A stretch of DNA of 64,000 nt, from positions 9,228,001 to 9,292,000 of the forward strand of contig NZ_JAUSYQ010000002.1 of NCBI RefSeq assembly GCF_030816965.1. Reading direction: 5' to 3'. The translations under genes were made by a program, and so were the position numbers. This document shows positions 17,818-26,592 of this stretch, one piece after another (the first letter of the stretch is position 1; the number at the start of each line of letters is the position of its first letter). This stretch comes from Streptomyces canus (lineage in GTDB: Bacteria; Actinomycetota; Actinomycetes; Streptomycetales; Streptomycetaceae). The notes below the pieces were generated by a model that saw nothing but the letters and a program-made list of their open reading frames with translations, searched no databases and had not been told where the DNA came from.

Positions 17818-17968
17818 GACAGTCTCCTTCGAGGGAAACCGGGCGCGCACCCTGCGTGCCCGGAGGTGATCGCCCTGGTCCGGAGAGGCGCTGAAACGCA
17901 AGAACGCCCGTGATGGCGATCACGGGCGAACGGGACTTCGGAACCACGACTGCTAGGTCACGACGCTA
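17818..17968 (-). promoter_or_regulatory. Promoter and long structured leader of the cold-shock gene
   Basis: Read on the minus strand: -10 TAGCGT (17968-17963); GTCGTGGTTCCGAA (17950-17937); a hairpin with perfect 10-base arms CGCCCGTGAT / ATCACGGGCG and a 4-base loop (17928-17905); a 21-base element at 17881-17861 whose core is GATCACCTCC; then the ribosome site and GTG. The same order and nearly the same spacing occur before the csp gene at 30311 (34 nt from -10 to hairpin in both). The core equals the 3' end of 16S rRNA, so it could pair with the gene's own Shine-Dalgarno sequence. Confidence 0.75.
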
Positions 17969-18152
17969 CACCCGGGGAGCGGCAGCCGCCATCAGGACAC
18001 GGCACGTGTCGGCGTACTTCCTGGCATCGGCCGCCCCCACCGCACTCCCGGCCCCGGCGCCGAGGGCCTGTCTGTGACCAGGCAGGTTTGCCGCGTCGGG
18101 TGACGTTGCGGAGATGCGGGGAAGAAGGTGCGGCAGCCGATGGGAGGTTGCT

Positions 18153-19364
18153 GTGGAGGGTGGAGATCTGGAACTGGGCGAGTTGCTGGCCGCTGCGGAA
18201 GCGGCCCCGCCCGGTGAGTCCGTCGACGTGGTGGCCCGCGACCTGCAGAAGCGGTTCGGTGCGCAGCGGGTGTCTTTCCTGTTCGCCGACCTCATAGGTC
18301 AGCGGCTGGTACGGCTCGCCGCGACCGACGACGAGGTCGCGGACCAGGCCGAGCCGATCGACCTTCAGGGCAGTGTCTACGACAGCGTGCTGCGAAGCCA
18401 GCGCCAGCATGTGGAGCCGGACGGCCAGGGCGGACGGCGCGTCATCACACCGGTCAGCAACCGCGGCGACTGCATCGGCGTCCTGGAGGTGACCCTGCAG
18501 TCCGTGGACGACACCGTGCTGCGGCAGGTCCGCGACGCGGCCCACACGCTGGCCTACATCATCGTCACGGACGGGCGTTTCACCGACCTTTACCACCTGG
18601 GCCGGCGCACCACCGAGACCAGCCTGGCCGCGGAGATCCAGCACCAACTGCTTCCCTCGGCCCCCTGCTGCGAGGCGGCCCAGTTCACCCTCGCCGCCGG
18701 GCTGGTCCCGGCCGACGACATCGGCGGCGACACCTACGACTACACCCTCGACCGCGACACCCTGCACCTGTCCATCACCGACGCGATGGGCCACGACACG
18801 AACTCAGCACTGCTGGCCACCTTGTTGGTCGGCGCGCTGCGGCGGGCTCGCCGCAGTGGCTGCGACGCCCTCAAGCAGGCCCACCACGCCCACCAGGCCC
18901 TGCTGAGCCACAGCCGCGGGCTGGCCACCGGACAGTTGCTGTGCGTCGACCTCGAAACCGGCCTGTGCGAACTGGTCAACGCCGGCCACCCCTGGCCGCT
19001 GCGGCTGCGTGACGGCAGGGTCGAAGAGGTCAAGCTCGCCGTCAACCTGCCGTTCGGTGTGGCGGCACCGGCCTCCTACCGCGTCCAGGAACTGCAACTG
19101 CGTCCCGGGGACCGTCTGATCCTTCTCACCGACGGCATGCAGGAGCGCGGTGCCGCGGCCGCCGACCTGACCTCGGTCATCCACGACACCCGCGCGCTGC
19201 ACCCGCGAGAAGCCGTCCGTGCCTTGACCGGCGCGGTTCTCGACGCCTGCCGCGGCAGCCTCAAGGACGACGCCACGGTCCTGGTCCTGGACTGGCACGG
19301 CGATCGCCGCCGACCGGTCGAGACCGGCTCCGGGGAGAGATCGCCGAGACATGGTGGCCGGTAG
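18153..19364 (+). CDS. GAF-SpoIIE/PP2C-type serine phosphatase
   Basis: A 403-aa cytosolic phosphatase of the RsbU/SpoIIE kind, which dephosphorylates STAS-domain antagonists. Start GTG 18153 follows GGGAGG. Residues 1-135 form a sensor-like GAF domain (FGAQRVSFLFADLIGQRLVR, ITPVSNRGDCIGVLEVTL). The phosphatase domain spans about 150-390 with metal-binding motifs DDIGGDTYDYT near 190 and SITDAMGHD near 207, NAGHPWPLRL near 275, LTDGMQERG near 325 and the terminal KDDATVLVLDW. It is followed after 95 bases by STAS and MEDS-HATPase genes, so it probably feeds that partner switch. Paralogue at 35163 and a remnant at 8258. Confidence 0.9.
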   Translation: MEGGDLELGELLAAAEAAPPGESVDVVARDLQKRFGAQRVSFLFADLIGQRLVRLAATDDEVADQAEPIDLQGSVYDSVLRSQRQHVEPDGQGGRRVITPVSNRGDCIGVLEVTLQSVDDTVLRQVRDAAHTLAYIIVTDGRFTDLYHLGRRTTETSLAAEIQHQLLPSAPCCEAAQFTLAAGLVPADDIGGDTYDYTLDRDTLHLSITDAMGHDTNSALLATLLVGALRRARRSGCDALKQAHHAHQALLSHSRGLATGQLLCVDLETGLCELVNAGHPWPLRLRDGRVEEVKLAVNLPFGVAAPASYRVQELQLRPGDRLILLTDGMQERGAAAADLTSVIHDTRALHPREAVRALTGAVLDACRGSLKDDATVLVLDWHGDRRRPVETGSGERSPRHGGR

Positions 19365-19459
19365 GGGTACTCCGCCGCCCTCCGGCATGCTGTCGTCGCC
19401 TATTCTCCACCGCAAGGAGATACTGGGGAGCAGGACGGCAGGCAACCAGGAGTGACTGC

Positions 19460-19822
19460 GTGGACAGTTCAAGGGAGGCGGACGCGCCGACGACATCGTC
19501 GGCCCCGCCCGGGGGCGCTCTACGCATGCTCCCGCTGACGGACCGGCCCGGCTGGCAAGCGGCAGGCGAGATCAGTCTGCTCACCCGCCCGGCCTGGGAA
19601 CAGACGCTGGACCATCTTGCCCGGAGCGACGAAGAGACGTGCCACTTGGAACTTTCAGCGGTCACCTTCGTCGACGTCGCCGGCGTCTCCGCCCTGGCGA
19701 TGACCGCCCAGGGCCTTCCGCGGGGGCGACGCATCGTGCTCGAAGAGCCGCCCGCCACCCTGCGGCGCGTTCTGGACATGTTCTGGCCGGACCTGCTTTC
19801 TGTCGAGGTGATGGGGCGATGA
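19460..19822 (+). CDS. STAS-domain protein (anti-sigma factor antagonist)
   Basis: A 120-aa STAS protein. Start GTG 19460 follows AGGAG. After about 20 disordered residues the domain has the typical beta-alpha order, with LELSAVTFVDVAGVSALAMT at 65-84. The phosphorylation site expected in the D-S/T-x-G motif appears as DVAGVS: the usual Ser/Thr after Asp is Val, while a Ser follows four residues later, so phosphorylation at the classic site is doubtful. Its stop overlaps the start of the MEDS-HATPase gene (GATGA), indicating a functional pair. Confidence 0.82.
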   Translation: MDSSREADAPTTSSAPPGGALRMLPLTDRPGWQAAGEISLLTRPAWEQTLDHLARSDEETCHLELSAVTFVDVAGVSALAMTAQGLPRGRRIVLEEPPATLRRVLDMFWPDLLSVEVMGR

Positions 19823-20748
19823 CGGCTCCCAGCGTCGAACCGTTCGTTCACCCCGCCTTGTTCTACCGAGGCGAGCAGGACTATCTGCACGGCACGGTGC
19901 CTTTCGTCCGCGACGGCCTGAAGGCCGGGGAGCCGGTGGCGGTGGCCGTGCCGGGGCCGAACCTCGCCATGCTCAAGGCGGCTCTGGGCGACGACGTCGC
20001 ACACGTGAAGTTCCTCGACATGACCGAGGCGGGGCGCAATCCGGGACGGATCATCCCCAGAGTGCTGCGTGCCTTCGCGGACACCCATCGCCAGACGCGG
20101 GTGCGGATCATCGGTGAGCCGATCTGGGCCGGCCGCAGCACCGTGGAGTACCCGGCATGCGTGCAGCACGAGGCACTGATCAACCCGGCATTCCAAGGCC
20201 GGGAAGTCACCATCCTGTGCCCGTACGACGCCGACCGCCTCGATGAACAGGTACTCACCGACGCGTACGCGACCCATCCCCTGATCATCTCCGGCGGCAG
20301 CGAACGGCCCAGCACCGCCTACGCCCCCGAGCATGTGGTCGCGCGCTACAACCAGCCCCTGGAGCAGCCGGCGGCGGCCGGGGAACTCGTCTTCCAAGCC
20401 GGCCAGTTGCCGAGCGCCCGGCTCTTCGCGGTCGAACGGGCCGCGCGGTTCGGTCTTTCCGGTACCCGCCTGGAGGACATGGCCCTGATCGTGGCCGAGC
20501 TGACCACCAACAGCGTCGTGCACGGCGGGGGTTCCGGCGTCCTGCGGGTGTGGGCCGACGGGGGCCAAGTGGTGTGCGAGGTGCGCGACCACGGGGAGCT
20601 GAACGATCCGCTCGCCGGCCGTCGCCCACCCGCACAGGACACGCCCGGCGGCCGGGGCCTGCTGCTCGTGCACTCCCTCGCCGACCTCGTACGCATCCAC
20701 ACCGGCCCCGACGGAACGGCCATTCGCTGCTACATCGGTCAGCACTGA
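19819..20748 (+). CDS. MEDS-domain and RsbW-like HATPase regulator (anti-sigma kinase)
   Basis: A 309-aa protein with an N-terminal MEDS/DcmR-type sensory domain (residues about 5-165; FVHPALFYRGEQDYLHGTVP, FVRDGLKAGEPVAVAVPG, ALINPAFQGREVTILCPYD) and a C-terminal HATPase_c domain (about 200-305; N-box VAELTTNSVVHGG, G1 box EVRDHGE, G2 box PGGRGLLLVHSLAD). This layout is common in Streptomyces anti-sigma factors. ATG 19819 overlaps the STAS stop. Together with the PP2C gene it makes a full partner-switch set; no sigma factor gene lies nearby. Confidence 0.87.
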   Translation: MTAPSVEPFVHPALFYRGEQDYLHGTVPFVRDGLKAGEPVAVAVPGPNLAMLKAALGDDVAHVKFLDMTEAGRNPGRIIPRVLRAFADTHRQTRVRIIGEPIWAGRSTVEYPACVQHEALINPAFQGREVTILCPYDADRLDEQVLTDAYATHPLIISGGSERPSTAYAPEHVVARYNQPLEQPAAAGELVFQAGQLPSARLFAVERAARFGLSGTRLEDMALIVAELTTNSVVHGGGSGVLRVWADGGQVVCEVRDHGELNDPLAGRRPPAQDTPGGRGLLLVHSLADLVRIHTGPDGTAIRCYIGQH

Positions 20749-20879
20749 TCCCTTCCGTACGGGCACCCGGCACCGCTCACCGCAGACAGGCCGGCCCTCC
20801 GTTTGCCGGCGGACGTCCGCCGCGGCGCGGATGCGTACCACGAGCCGACACCGCCGCGCTGGACGGTGCCCGGGCCGTT

Positions 20880-21240
20880 TCGTGAGAGGCGGACCATGGC
20901 GCGGTAGAGGGCCGTGGGCGCCGGTGCTTCGGGCAGCGCGGGGATCGGGGCCCCGGGGCGGCGTAGGCGCGGAGCACATGGCCGACGAGGCGGCGCCAGG
21001 TGTCGTGGGCCGCGTGGCCGGCGTCGGCGATGGCGTCGGCGTTGGCCTTGTACTGATGACGGGGTCCTCGGGGACGAAGTTCCTCGCGGAGGTGGCCGCT
21101 GTCCTTGGCACGGGCGATGAGTTCGAGGAACGCGCCGTACGACTCGGCGCGCCGGGTCTCGAGCGCCTTGGCGGTGGGGAAGGTCGTGGTCACAACGTCG
21201 GCGAAGCCGCGGTCGGCGGCCTGCATGGCACAGACGGCTC
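20880..21240 (-). pseudogene. TetR-family regulator remnant
   Basis: The minus strand carries the C-terminal domain of a TetR regulator in pieces: AADRGFADVVTTTFPTAKAL, ETRRAESYGAFLELIARAKD and SGHLREEL, then a frame-damaged stretch, then DAGHAAHDTWRRLVGHVLRA YAAPG in the same strand. The helix-turn-helix half is absent and the middle (normally around LLMANAGV) is scrambled by small indels. A broken gene. Confidence 0.6.
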
Positions 21241-21264
21241 GACGCCGGTGAAGCCGTGCCAGGG

Positions 21265-21495
21265 GTCGGGATCGGCGAGTGCCTCGGCCGGTCGCCTCGT
21301 CGTCCACCGGCTCCTGGACGACGGCCATCAGGTCACCGCTGTGGTCCGCACCCCGGCCAAGCTCGCCGTCACCCCGCCAAGCCGTCGAGCAGGCCGACAG
21401 TGGCGCCGACGCGGTGATCAGCGCCCTCTGCCCGTGTCCGAAACGGTCCACGACCGGAGCCGCGCCGGCATCGCTGCGTTCCTCGTCGCCCAACT
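21265..21495 (+). pseudogene. NAD(P)-binding (NmrA/SDR_a5-like) protein remnant
   Basis: Plus-strand reading gives AGRLVVHRLLDDGHQVTAVV and RTPAKLAV, then after a frame change AVEQADSGADAVISAL. This is the N-terminal Rossmann part of an NAD(P)H-binding NmrA-like protein (the GxxGxxG start replaced by unrelated sequence). About 75 residues remain of the usual 210. A fragment between two other broken genes. Confidence 0.6.
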
Positions 21496-21590
21496 CACCG
21501 CCACCCGGTCGAACCGCTCGGCACGAAAGTGCTTCCGCAGATCCGCGCCGAGCTGGCGACATCAGGAGTGATCGACCGCCGCGGGAGTGT

Positions 21591-22345
21591 TCAGGCCGCG
21601 GTGATACGGGAGTTGACCCGCCGCATCCAGTCCCGGTCGGTGTGCCACATGGGGTGGTGCGGGGCCGCGTTGGAGGTCAGGACGACGCCCTGGAAACCCG
21701 CGTCGAGGCAGCGGTCGACGACGAACTCGGCGATGTCCTTGCCGACGGCGTCTTCCTCGAAGCGCGTCAGCAGCGGGGTTTAGCCCACGACGCCTTCGCC
21801 GAGGACGGCCGGGACGGCACGGCGACGGGCGAACTCGGCGACGGAGTCGACCCACCCGGCGAGCGTGTCCCGCATGGCCTGCCGGTGCGCCGGATAGTTC
21901 TCGTAGAGCCACAGGTCCCATCGGTCGGGGTCGACCCAGTCGTGGGCGTAGAACAGTTCGCGCGGGATTCCGGTGGCGGCCGGCCGCCAGGGCTCGTCGG
22001 GCTGGTAGTCGGCGAAGGAGGGTGCGTCGGGGCGCAGCATGGCGGCCAGTTCGGGGGTGGGCCAGGTGGCCGTCTCGGGCGCCGCTTCGGTGCCGTGCCC
22101 GAGTCCGACCGCCTCGTACAGCGCGCCGAGCACGCCGTAGACGTAGAAGTGGAAGTGCGCGATCTGTGCCTGCTCCGGCAGATCGTGGAGTTCGCCGGGC
22201 CAGGGCTCGCCCAGTGAGTAGGTGACGGGGATGTCGAGGTGGCGTGCTTGCAGCAGCTTCACCGCGCGTTCGAGGGGGCCGCGCAGCCGGGCGTAGTGGC
22301 CGGAGGTGCCGTCGGCCGGTACCAGGTCGCAGTTGGCTCCAGCGT
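21591..22345 (-). pseudogene. Cellulase-like sugar-binding family protein, truncated and with a nonsense codon
   Basis: One long minus-strand frame reads DLVPADGTSGHYARLRGPLE, RAVKLLQARHLDIPVTYSLG, IAHFHFYVYGVLGALYEAVG, then GEGVVG, a TAA at 21780-21782, and continues without a frame change as TPLLTRFEEDAVGKDIAEFV and HHPMWHTDRDWMRRVNSRIT before TGA at 21591. The stop replaces a Tyr expected in the GYTPLLTRFEE context (TAC to TAA). I recall this as the C-terminal half of the cellulase-like (sugar-binding) family of about 400 aa; the N-terminal half is gone. Confidence 0.65.
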
Positions 22346-22446
22346 GGTCCGCCGGATATGCGGATCACGGCCCGTACGACGCCCGCCGACCGGGCGGCGT
22401 GCCTGATGCACGCCGGTCAGTCTTGGAGCGGCATCGTCACGCCGTC

Positions 22447-22471
22447 AAGATATATTCATAATTAATTGAAA
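22447..22471 (+). promoter_or_regulatory. AT-rich promoter/operator patch upstream of the galactonate-type operon
   Basis: AGATATATTCATAATTAATT and the next few bases form a 25-base stretch almost free of G and C, extreme for this DNA. It contains TATATT as a possible -10 and the palindrome AATTAATT, and sits about 50-70 bases upstream of the first (broken) gene of the operon. A site for the adjacent GntR regulator or the promoter itself is likely. Confidence 0.5.
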
Positions 22472-22519
22472 GAGCTGGGGTGGGTGTCGTCAGCAGGGAT
22501 CGGACGGGAGACGTACACG

Positions 22520-23087
22520 ATGACGGAGTGCCGCAGGATGGCGGGACGCGTGGCGGTGATCAACGGCGCAGCGCACGGGATCGGCGCTGCCCCTGCACAG
22601 CAACGCCTTCGCCCAGCTCAACAAGCCCGCCCACGAGTTGAGTGAGGCCGAGTGGGACGGCCAGATGGCCGTACTGCTGAAGCCGGCCTGGCGCGGCATG
22701 AAGACCTTCGCGGCCATGCTCCGCGAGGCGTCGGGGTCGGTCGTCCTCACCTCCTCGGTGCATGCGGTCATCGGCCTGCCCGGCCACGCCGCCTACGCCG
22801 CCGCGAAGGGAGCCCTGTGCTCGCTGGGACGGCAGTTGGCCGTCGAGTACGGTCCTGACATCCGGGTCAACACGGTCCTGCCCGGACCCGTCCTCACCGC
22901 GGCCTGGAAGGGGATCCCGGAGTCCGAGCGGGCGCGCAGCGTGGCGGCCACGGCGGCGAAGCGGTTCGGCCGGCCGGAGGAGGTCGCCTCGGCCGTCGCG
23001 TTCCTGGCATCGGCGGACGCGTCCTACGTGACCGGAGCGAGCCTGGTGGTCGATGGAGGATGGAGCGTCATGAAGGAGTCCTCGTGA
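22520..23087 (+). pseudogene. SDR dehydrogenase with an internal deletion
   Basis: ATG 22520 begins MTECRRMAGRVAVINGAAHG-IGA, the N-terminal nucleotide motif of a short-chain dehydrogenase. The sequence then jumps, out of frame, to LHSNAFAQLNKPAHELSEAE and continues to a normal end (SGSVVLTSSVHAVIGLPGHA, AYAAAKGALCSLGRQ, PDIRVNTVLPGPV, GASLVVDGGW). About 60 residues (roughly 25-85) are missing and the frame is broken at 22588. The YAAAK catalytic motif survives in the second piece. Placed first in a galactose/galactonate-type operon, it was probably a sugar dehydrogenase. Confidence 0.75.
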
Positions 23088-23142
23088 GCGCCGCGCACCA
23101 TCCCGGGCACGCGCCGACAGGATCTGAACGGAAACGGAGAAC

Positions 23143-23889
23143 GTGGTGACCCATCCCGGTAGGGGGCTGCACGGCCAGGCGGTGGAGGAACTGGGCCGGC
23201 GCATCATCCGCGGCGACTACCCCCCGGGCACCGTCGTGGACCCGGTCAAGTTCGAAACCGAACTCGGCGTCAGCAAGACCGTGGTGCGCGAGGCATTGCG
23301 CGTGCTGGCGGCCAAGGGCCTGCTCGAGTCGAAGCAGAAACGCGGTACGACCATCCGGCCCCGCGCCGACTGGAACCTGCTCGACAGCGACCTGCTGCGC
23401 TGGCAGGGCAGCAGCGCTCCCACCGACGGCTTCCTGGAGGACCTGGCCGAGGTCCGCGCGATAGTCGAACCCGCCGGAGCCAGGCTCGCCGCGGCCCGCC
23501 GCACCCCCGCCGACCTGGACGCGCTGCGGCAGGCGCTCGACGCGATGGCGGCGGCCGGGACGGACGCGGAGGCGATGGTCGAGGCGGATCTGGCCTTCCA
23601 CCGCGCCCTGCTGGAGGCCGCGCACAACGAACTGCTCAGCCGGATGGAAGTCGTCATCGAGGCGGGTCTGCGCGTGCGCGACCGGATCGTGCACGGCGCC
23701 CGCCACTTCGCCGACTCCATCCCCGTGCACCAGGACCTGCTCGCGGCGGTCGAGGCGGGCGATCCGGACGCCGCCGTGGCCGCCGTCGAGTCACTGCTCG
23801 CGCAGGCGTCCCAGGACCTGGCCGCCGTACAGGCGCAGGAAGGCCACGCTGACGGCTCGACCGAACCGCTCCCTGAGGAAGCTCCTTGA
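23143..23889 (+). CDS. dgoR: GntR-family (FadR subfamily) regulator of the galactonate-type operon
   Basis: A 248-aa regulator. Start is GTG 23143 or the adjacent GTG 23146 behind GGAGAAC. Winged HTH at about 10-75 (LGRRIIRGDYPPGTVVDPVK, GVSKTVVREALRVLAAKGLL) and an all-helical FCD ligand domain at about 95-225 with metal-type residues (VEADLAFHRALLEAAHNELL, HQDLLAAVEAGD). It is translationally coupled with the dehydratase gene (TTGA overlap). By position and family it likely represses the operon and responds to galactonate or a derivative. The symbol is inferred from context. Confidence 0.88.
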   Translation: MVTHPGRGLHGQAVEELGRRIIRGDYPPGTVVDPVKFETELGVSKTVVREALRVLAAKGLLESKQKRGTTIRPRADWNLLDSDLLRWQGSSAPTDGFLEDLAEVRAIVEPAGARLAAARRTPADLDALRQALDAMAAAGTDAEAMVEADLAFHRALLEAAHNELLSRMEVVIEAGLRVRDRIVHGARHFADSIPVHQDLLAAVEAGDPDAAVAAVESLLAQASQDLAAVQAQEGHADGSTEPLPEEAP

Positions 23890-25031
23890 AAATAACCGGA
23901 CTTGAGACATTCCTGGTGGCTCCGCGCTGGCTGTTCCTGCGCGTCGCCACCGACGAGGGTGTCACCGGCTGGGGCGAGCCCGTGATCGAGGGCCGCGCCG
24001 AGACCGTACGCGCCGCGGTGCACGAACTGGCCGACTACCTCGTCGGCCGGGACCCGCTGCGCATCGAGGACCACTGGCAGGTGCTCACCAAGGGCGGCTT
24101 CTACCGCGGCGGCCCCATCCTCTCCAGCGCCGTCGCCGGCATCGACCAGGCTCTGTGGGACATCGCAGGCAAGACCTACGGCGTCCCGGTGCACCGGCTC
24201 CTCGGCGGCCCCGTACGCGACCGCCTCCGGATGTACGCCTGGATCGGCGGAGACCGCCCCGGCGATGTCGCGGAAAGGGCCGAGGAACAGATGAAGGCGG
24301 GCTTCACCGCCGTGAAGATGAACGCCTCCGCCGAACTCGCCCCGATCGACACCCCGGCCCGCACCGCCGAGGTCGTCGAGCGCGTCGCGGCCGTCCGCGA
24401 GGTGCTGGGCGACGAGCGGGACGTCGCCGTCGACTTCCACGGCCGGGCCTCCACCGCCATGTCCCGCCGTCTGCTGCCCCTGCTCGAACCCCTGCATCCG
24501 CTGTTCGTCGAGGAACCCGTCGCACCGGAACACTCGGGCCATCTGCGCAGCCTGGTGGAGTCCACGAGCATTCCGCTCGCCACCGGCGAACGCCTGTACT
24601 CGCGCTGGGACTTCCGTGACGTCATGACCAGCGGCATCGCCGTGGCCCAACCCGACCTGTCGCATGCCGGCGGCATCTCCGAGGTCCGTCGCATCGCGGC
24701 CATGGCCGAGACGTACGACGTCGCCCTGGCCCCGCACTGCCCCCTCGGCCCGATCGCCCTGGCCGCAAGCCTCCAGATCGCCTTCTCCGTGCCGAACTTC
24801 CTCATCCAGGAACAGAGCATGGGCATCCACTACAACCAGCAGTGCGACCTGCTGGAGTACGTGATGGACCCCGAACCCTTCCGCTTCCGGGACGGATACG
24901 CCGTCGCCGGCTCCCGCCCCGGTCTCGGCGTCGACATCGACGAAGACGCGGTACGCCGGGCCGCCGAGACCGGACACCGCTGGCGCAACCCCGTGTGGCG
25001 GGGAGCAGACGGGGCGTTCACCGAGTGGTGA
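23886..25031 (+). CDS. dgoD: D-galactonate dehydratase (enolase superfamily)
   Basis: A 381-aa mandelate-racemase/enolase-superfamily enzyme converting D-galactonate to 2-keto-3-deoxy-D-galactonate. Start is TTG 23886, overlapping the regulator's stop; GAGGAAG precedes it. Family features: LFLRVATDEGVTGWGEPVIE near 17-36, GGFYRGGPILSSAVAGIDQA near 74, metal ligands in VAVDFHGR (near 181), FVEEPVAPEH (near 207) and LATGERLY (near 234), and LAPHCPLGPIALAASLQIAF near 283. Full length and intact. It is flanked by the aldolase and kinase genes of the same route. Confidence 0.92.
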   Translation: MKITGLETFLVAPRWLFLRVATDEGVTGWGEPVIEGRAETVRAAVHELADYLVGRDPLRIEDHWQVLTKGGFYRGGPILSSAVAGIDQALWDIAGKTYGVPVHRLLGGPVRDRLRMYAWIGGDRPGDVAERAEEQMKAGFTAVKMNASAELAPIDTPARTAEVVERVAAVREVLGDERDVAVDFHGRASTAMSRRLLPLLEPLHPLFVEEPVAPEHSGHLRSLVESTSIPLATGERLYSRWDFRDVMTSGIAVAQPDLSHAGGISEVRRIAAMAETYDVALAPHCPLGPIALAASLQIAFSVPNFLIQEQSMGIHYNQQCDLLEYVMDPEPFRFRDGYAVAGSRPGLGVDIDEDAVRRAAETGHRWRNPVWRGADGAFTEW

Positions 25032-25078
25032 GCACCCCTCAGGCCCCCGCACCCCGAACCCAAGGAGAGCCCGCTCCC

Positions 25079-25699
25079 ATGAACCTGGTGGAATCCCTCC
25101 GAGCCCACCGCCTGTTGGCGATCGTACGGGGCAAGGATCCCGCCGCGGCCCTGCGGACCGTACGCACCCTCACCGAGGTGGGCATCCCGGCCATCGAGGT
25201 CTCACTGACCACGGCCGACGCCCTGACCGTCATCAGGCAGGCCCGCGCCGCCCTCGGCCCCGACGCTCTCCTCGGTGCCGGAACCGTGCGCACGACCGAG
25301 GACGCCGCACGCGCCGTGGACGCCGGCGCCTCCTACCTCGTCACCCCGGCACTGGTCGACGGGCTGGCGTCGTACGGCGTGCCCGTGCTGATGGGGGCCC
25401 TGACCCCGAGCGAGATCGAACAGGCCCTCGCACGGGGCGCCGACGCGATCAAACTCTTCCCCGGCTCGCTCGGCGGGCCCGGCTATCTGCGCGCTCTGCG
25501 GGATCCCTTCCCCGAGGTGCCCTTCGTTCCCGTCGGCGGAGTGGACGCGCAGGCCGCACGCGCCTACCTGGACCGGGGTGCCCTCGCCGTGGGCGTCGGC
25601 TCGCCGCTCGTGGGAGACGCGGCCGACGGTGGCGACCTCGCCGGACTCCGCGCCCGGGCGGCCGAGTTCCGCGAGGTGGCCGCGGGGGAGACGACATGA
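25079..25699 (+). CDS. 2-keto-3-deoxy-6-phosphogalactonate/gluconate aldolase
   Basis: A 206-aa class I aldolase of the KDPG/KDPGal family that splits the phosphorylated keto-deoxy acid to pyruvate and glyceraldehyde 3-phosphate. The Schiff-base lysine is in GADAIKLFPGS (K near 122). AHRLLAIVRGKDPAAALRTV (N-terminus), LLGAGTVRTTEDAARAVDAG near 60 and FVPVGGVDAQAARAYLD near 145 are typical. ATG 25079 has AAGGAGA upstream. The kinase gene starts inside its stop (ATGA). Confidence 0.9.
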   Translation: MNLVESLRAHRLLAIVRGKDPAAALRTVRTLTEVGIPAIEVSLTTADALTVIRQARAALGPDALLGAGTVRTTEDAARAVDAGASYLVTPALVDGLASYGVPVLMGALTPSEIEQALARGADAIKLFPGSLGGPGYLRALRDPFPEVPFVPVGGVDAQAARAYLDRGALAVGVGSPLVGDAADGGDLAGLRARAAEFREVAAGETT

Positions 25700-26592
25700 C
25701 GACCCAGGCCGCACCCGAGGTCGTGACCTTCGGCGAGACCATGGCGGCGCTGCGGGCCCAGGGCGCGCTGCGGCTCGGCGGCAGCCTCGGCCTGTCCGTC
25801 GCGGGAGCCGAGTCGAACGTCGCCGTCGGCCTGGCCCGGCTCGGACACCGGGTGCGCTGGGCGGGACGGGTCGGCGCGGACGAACTCGGCGCGCTGGTCC
25901 TGCGCACCCTGCGCGCCGAGGGCGTCGACATCGAGCACGCGGTCACCGACGACACCGGCCGGCCCACCGGACTGCTGCTCACCGAACCCCGTCTCGGCAC
26001 CCTCACACGCGTCAGCTACTACCGCGCCGGTTCCGCAGGTTCGGCCGTCTCACCGGCCGACGTCCTGCCCGCACTGGCTTCCGGATCCCGCATCCTGCAT
26101 CTGACCGGCATCACCCCGGCGCTCAGCCCGTCGGCTGCCGAGGCCGTCCTGGCTGCCGCCACCACCGCCCGCGAGGTCGGCATGACCGTGTGCTTCGACG
26201 TCAACTACCGCTCCAAGCTGTGGACCGCTGACCGGGCCCTCACTGTCCTCCGCCCGATCCTGGCTCACACCGACCTGCTCATAGCCTCCGAGGACGAGCT
26301 GCCACTGGTGCGGGAACGGTCCGGCGCAGGCGAATCCGAAGCCGTGCACAGCCTCCTGGCCGCAGGCGTCGACGAGGTGGTCATCAAGCGTGGCGCACAC
26401 GGCGCGACCACCTTCACCTCCGACGGGGCGACGGACCGCGCCGCCCGACAGGTCGACGCGATCGATCTGGTCGGCGCGGGCGACGCCTTCGTGGCCGGAT
26501 ACCTGTCCGGACTCCTCGACGGCGCGGACATCCCGGCCCGGCTGCACCGAGCCGTCACCCACCGCGGCCTTCGCCGTGGGCACCCGGGGTGA
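25696..26592 (+). CDS. 2-keto-3-deoxy-galactonate/gluconate kinase (PfkB), C-terminus frameshifted
   Basis: PfkB-family sugar kinase. The visible frame gives 298 aa: VTFGETMAALRAQGALRLGG, AGAESNVAVGLARLGHRVRW, FDVNYRSKLW, and the catalytic motif DLVGAGDAFVAGYLSGLL near 256-273. After HRAVTH the frame ends early (RGLRRGHPG, stop 26592). The expected ending, AAFAVGTRGDWEGLPTRDEL then GLFDQPDGTTIR (stop 26662), is in the next frame, so one extra C in GTCACCCACCGCGG near 26560 shifted it. The active site is intact; the last helix is replaced, so activity is uncertain. A base-call error is possible. Confidence 0.82.
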   Translation: MTTQAAPEVVTFGETMAALRAQGALRLGGSLGLSVAGAESNVAVGLARLGHRVRWAGRVGADELGALVLRTLRAEGVDIEHAVTDDTGRPTGLLLTEPRLGTLTRVSYYRAGSAGSAVSPADVLPALASGSRILHLTGITPALSPSAAEAVLAAATTAREVGMTVCFDVNYRSKLWTADRALTVLRPILAHTDLLIASEDELPLVRERSGAGESEAVHSLLAAGVDEVVIKRGAHGATTFTSDGATDRAARQVDAIDLVGAGDAFVAGYLSGLLDGADIPARLHRAVTHRGLRRGHPG

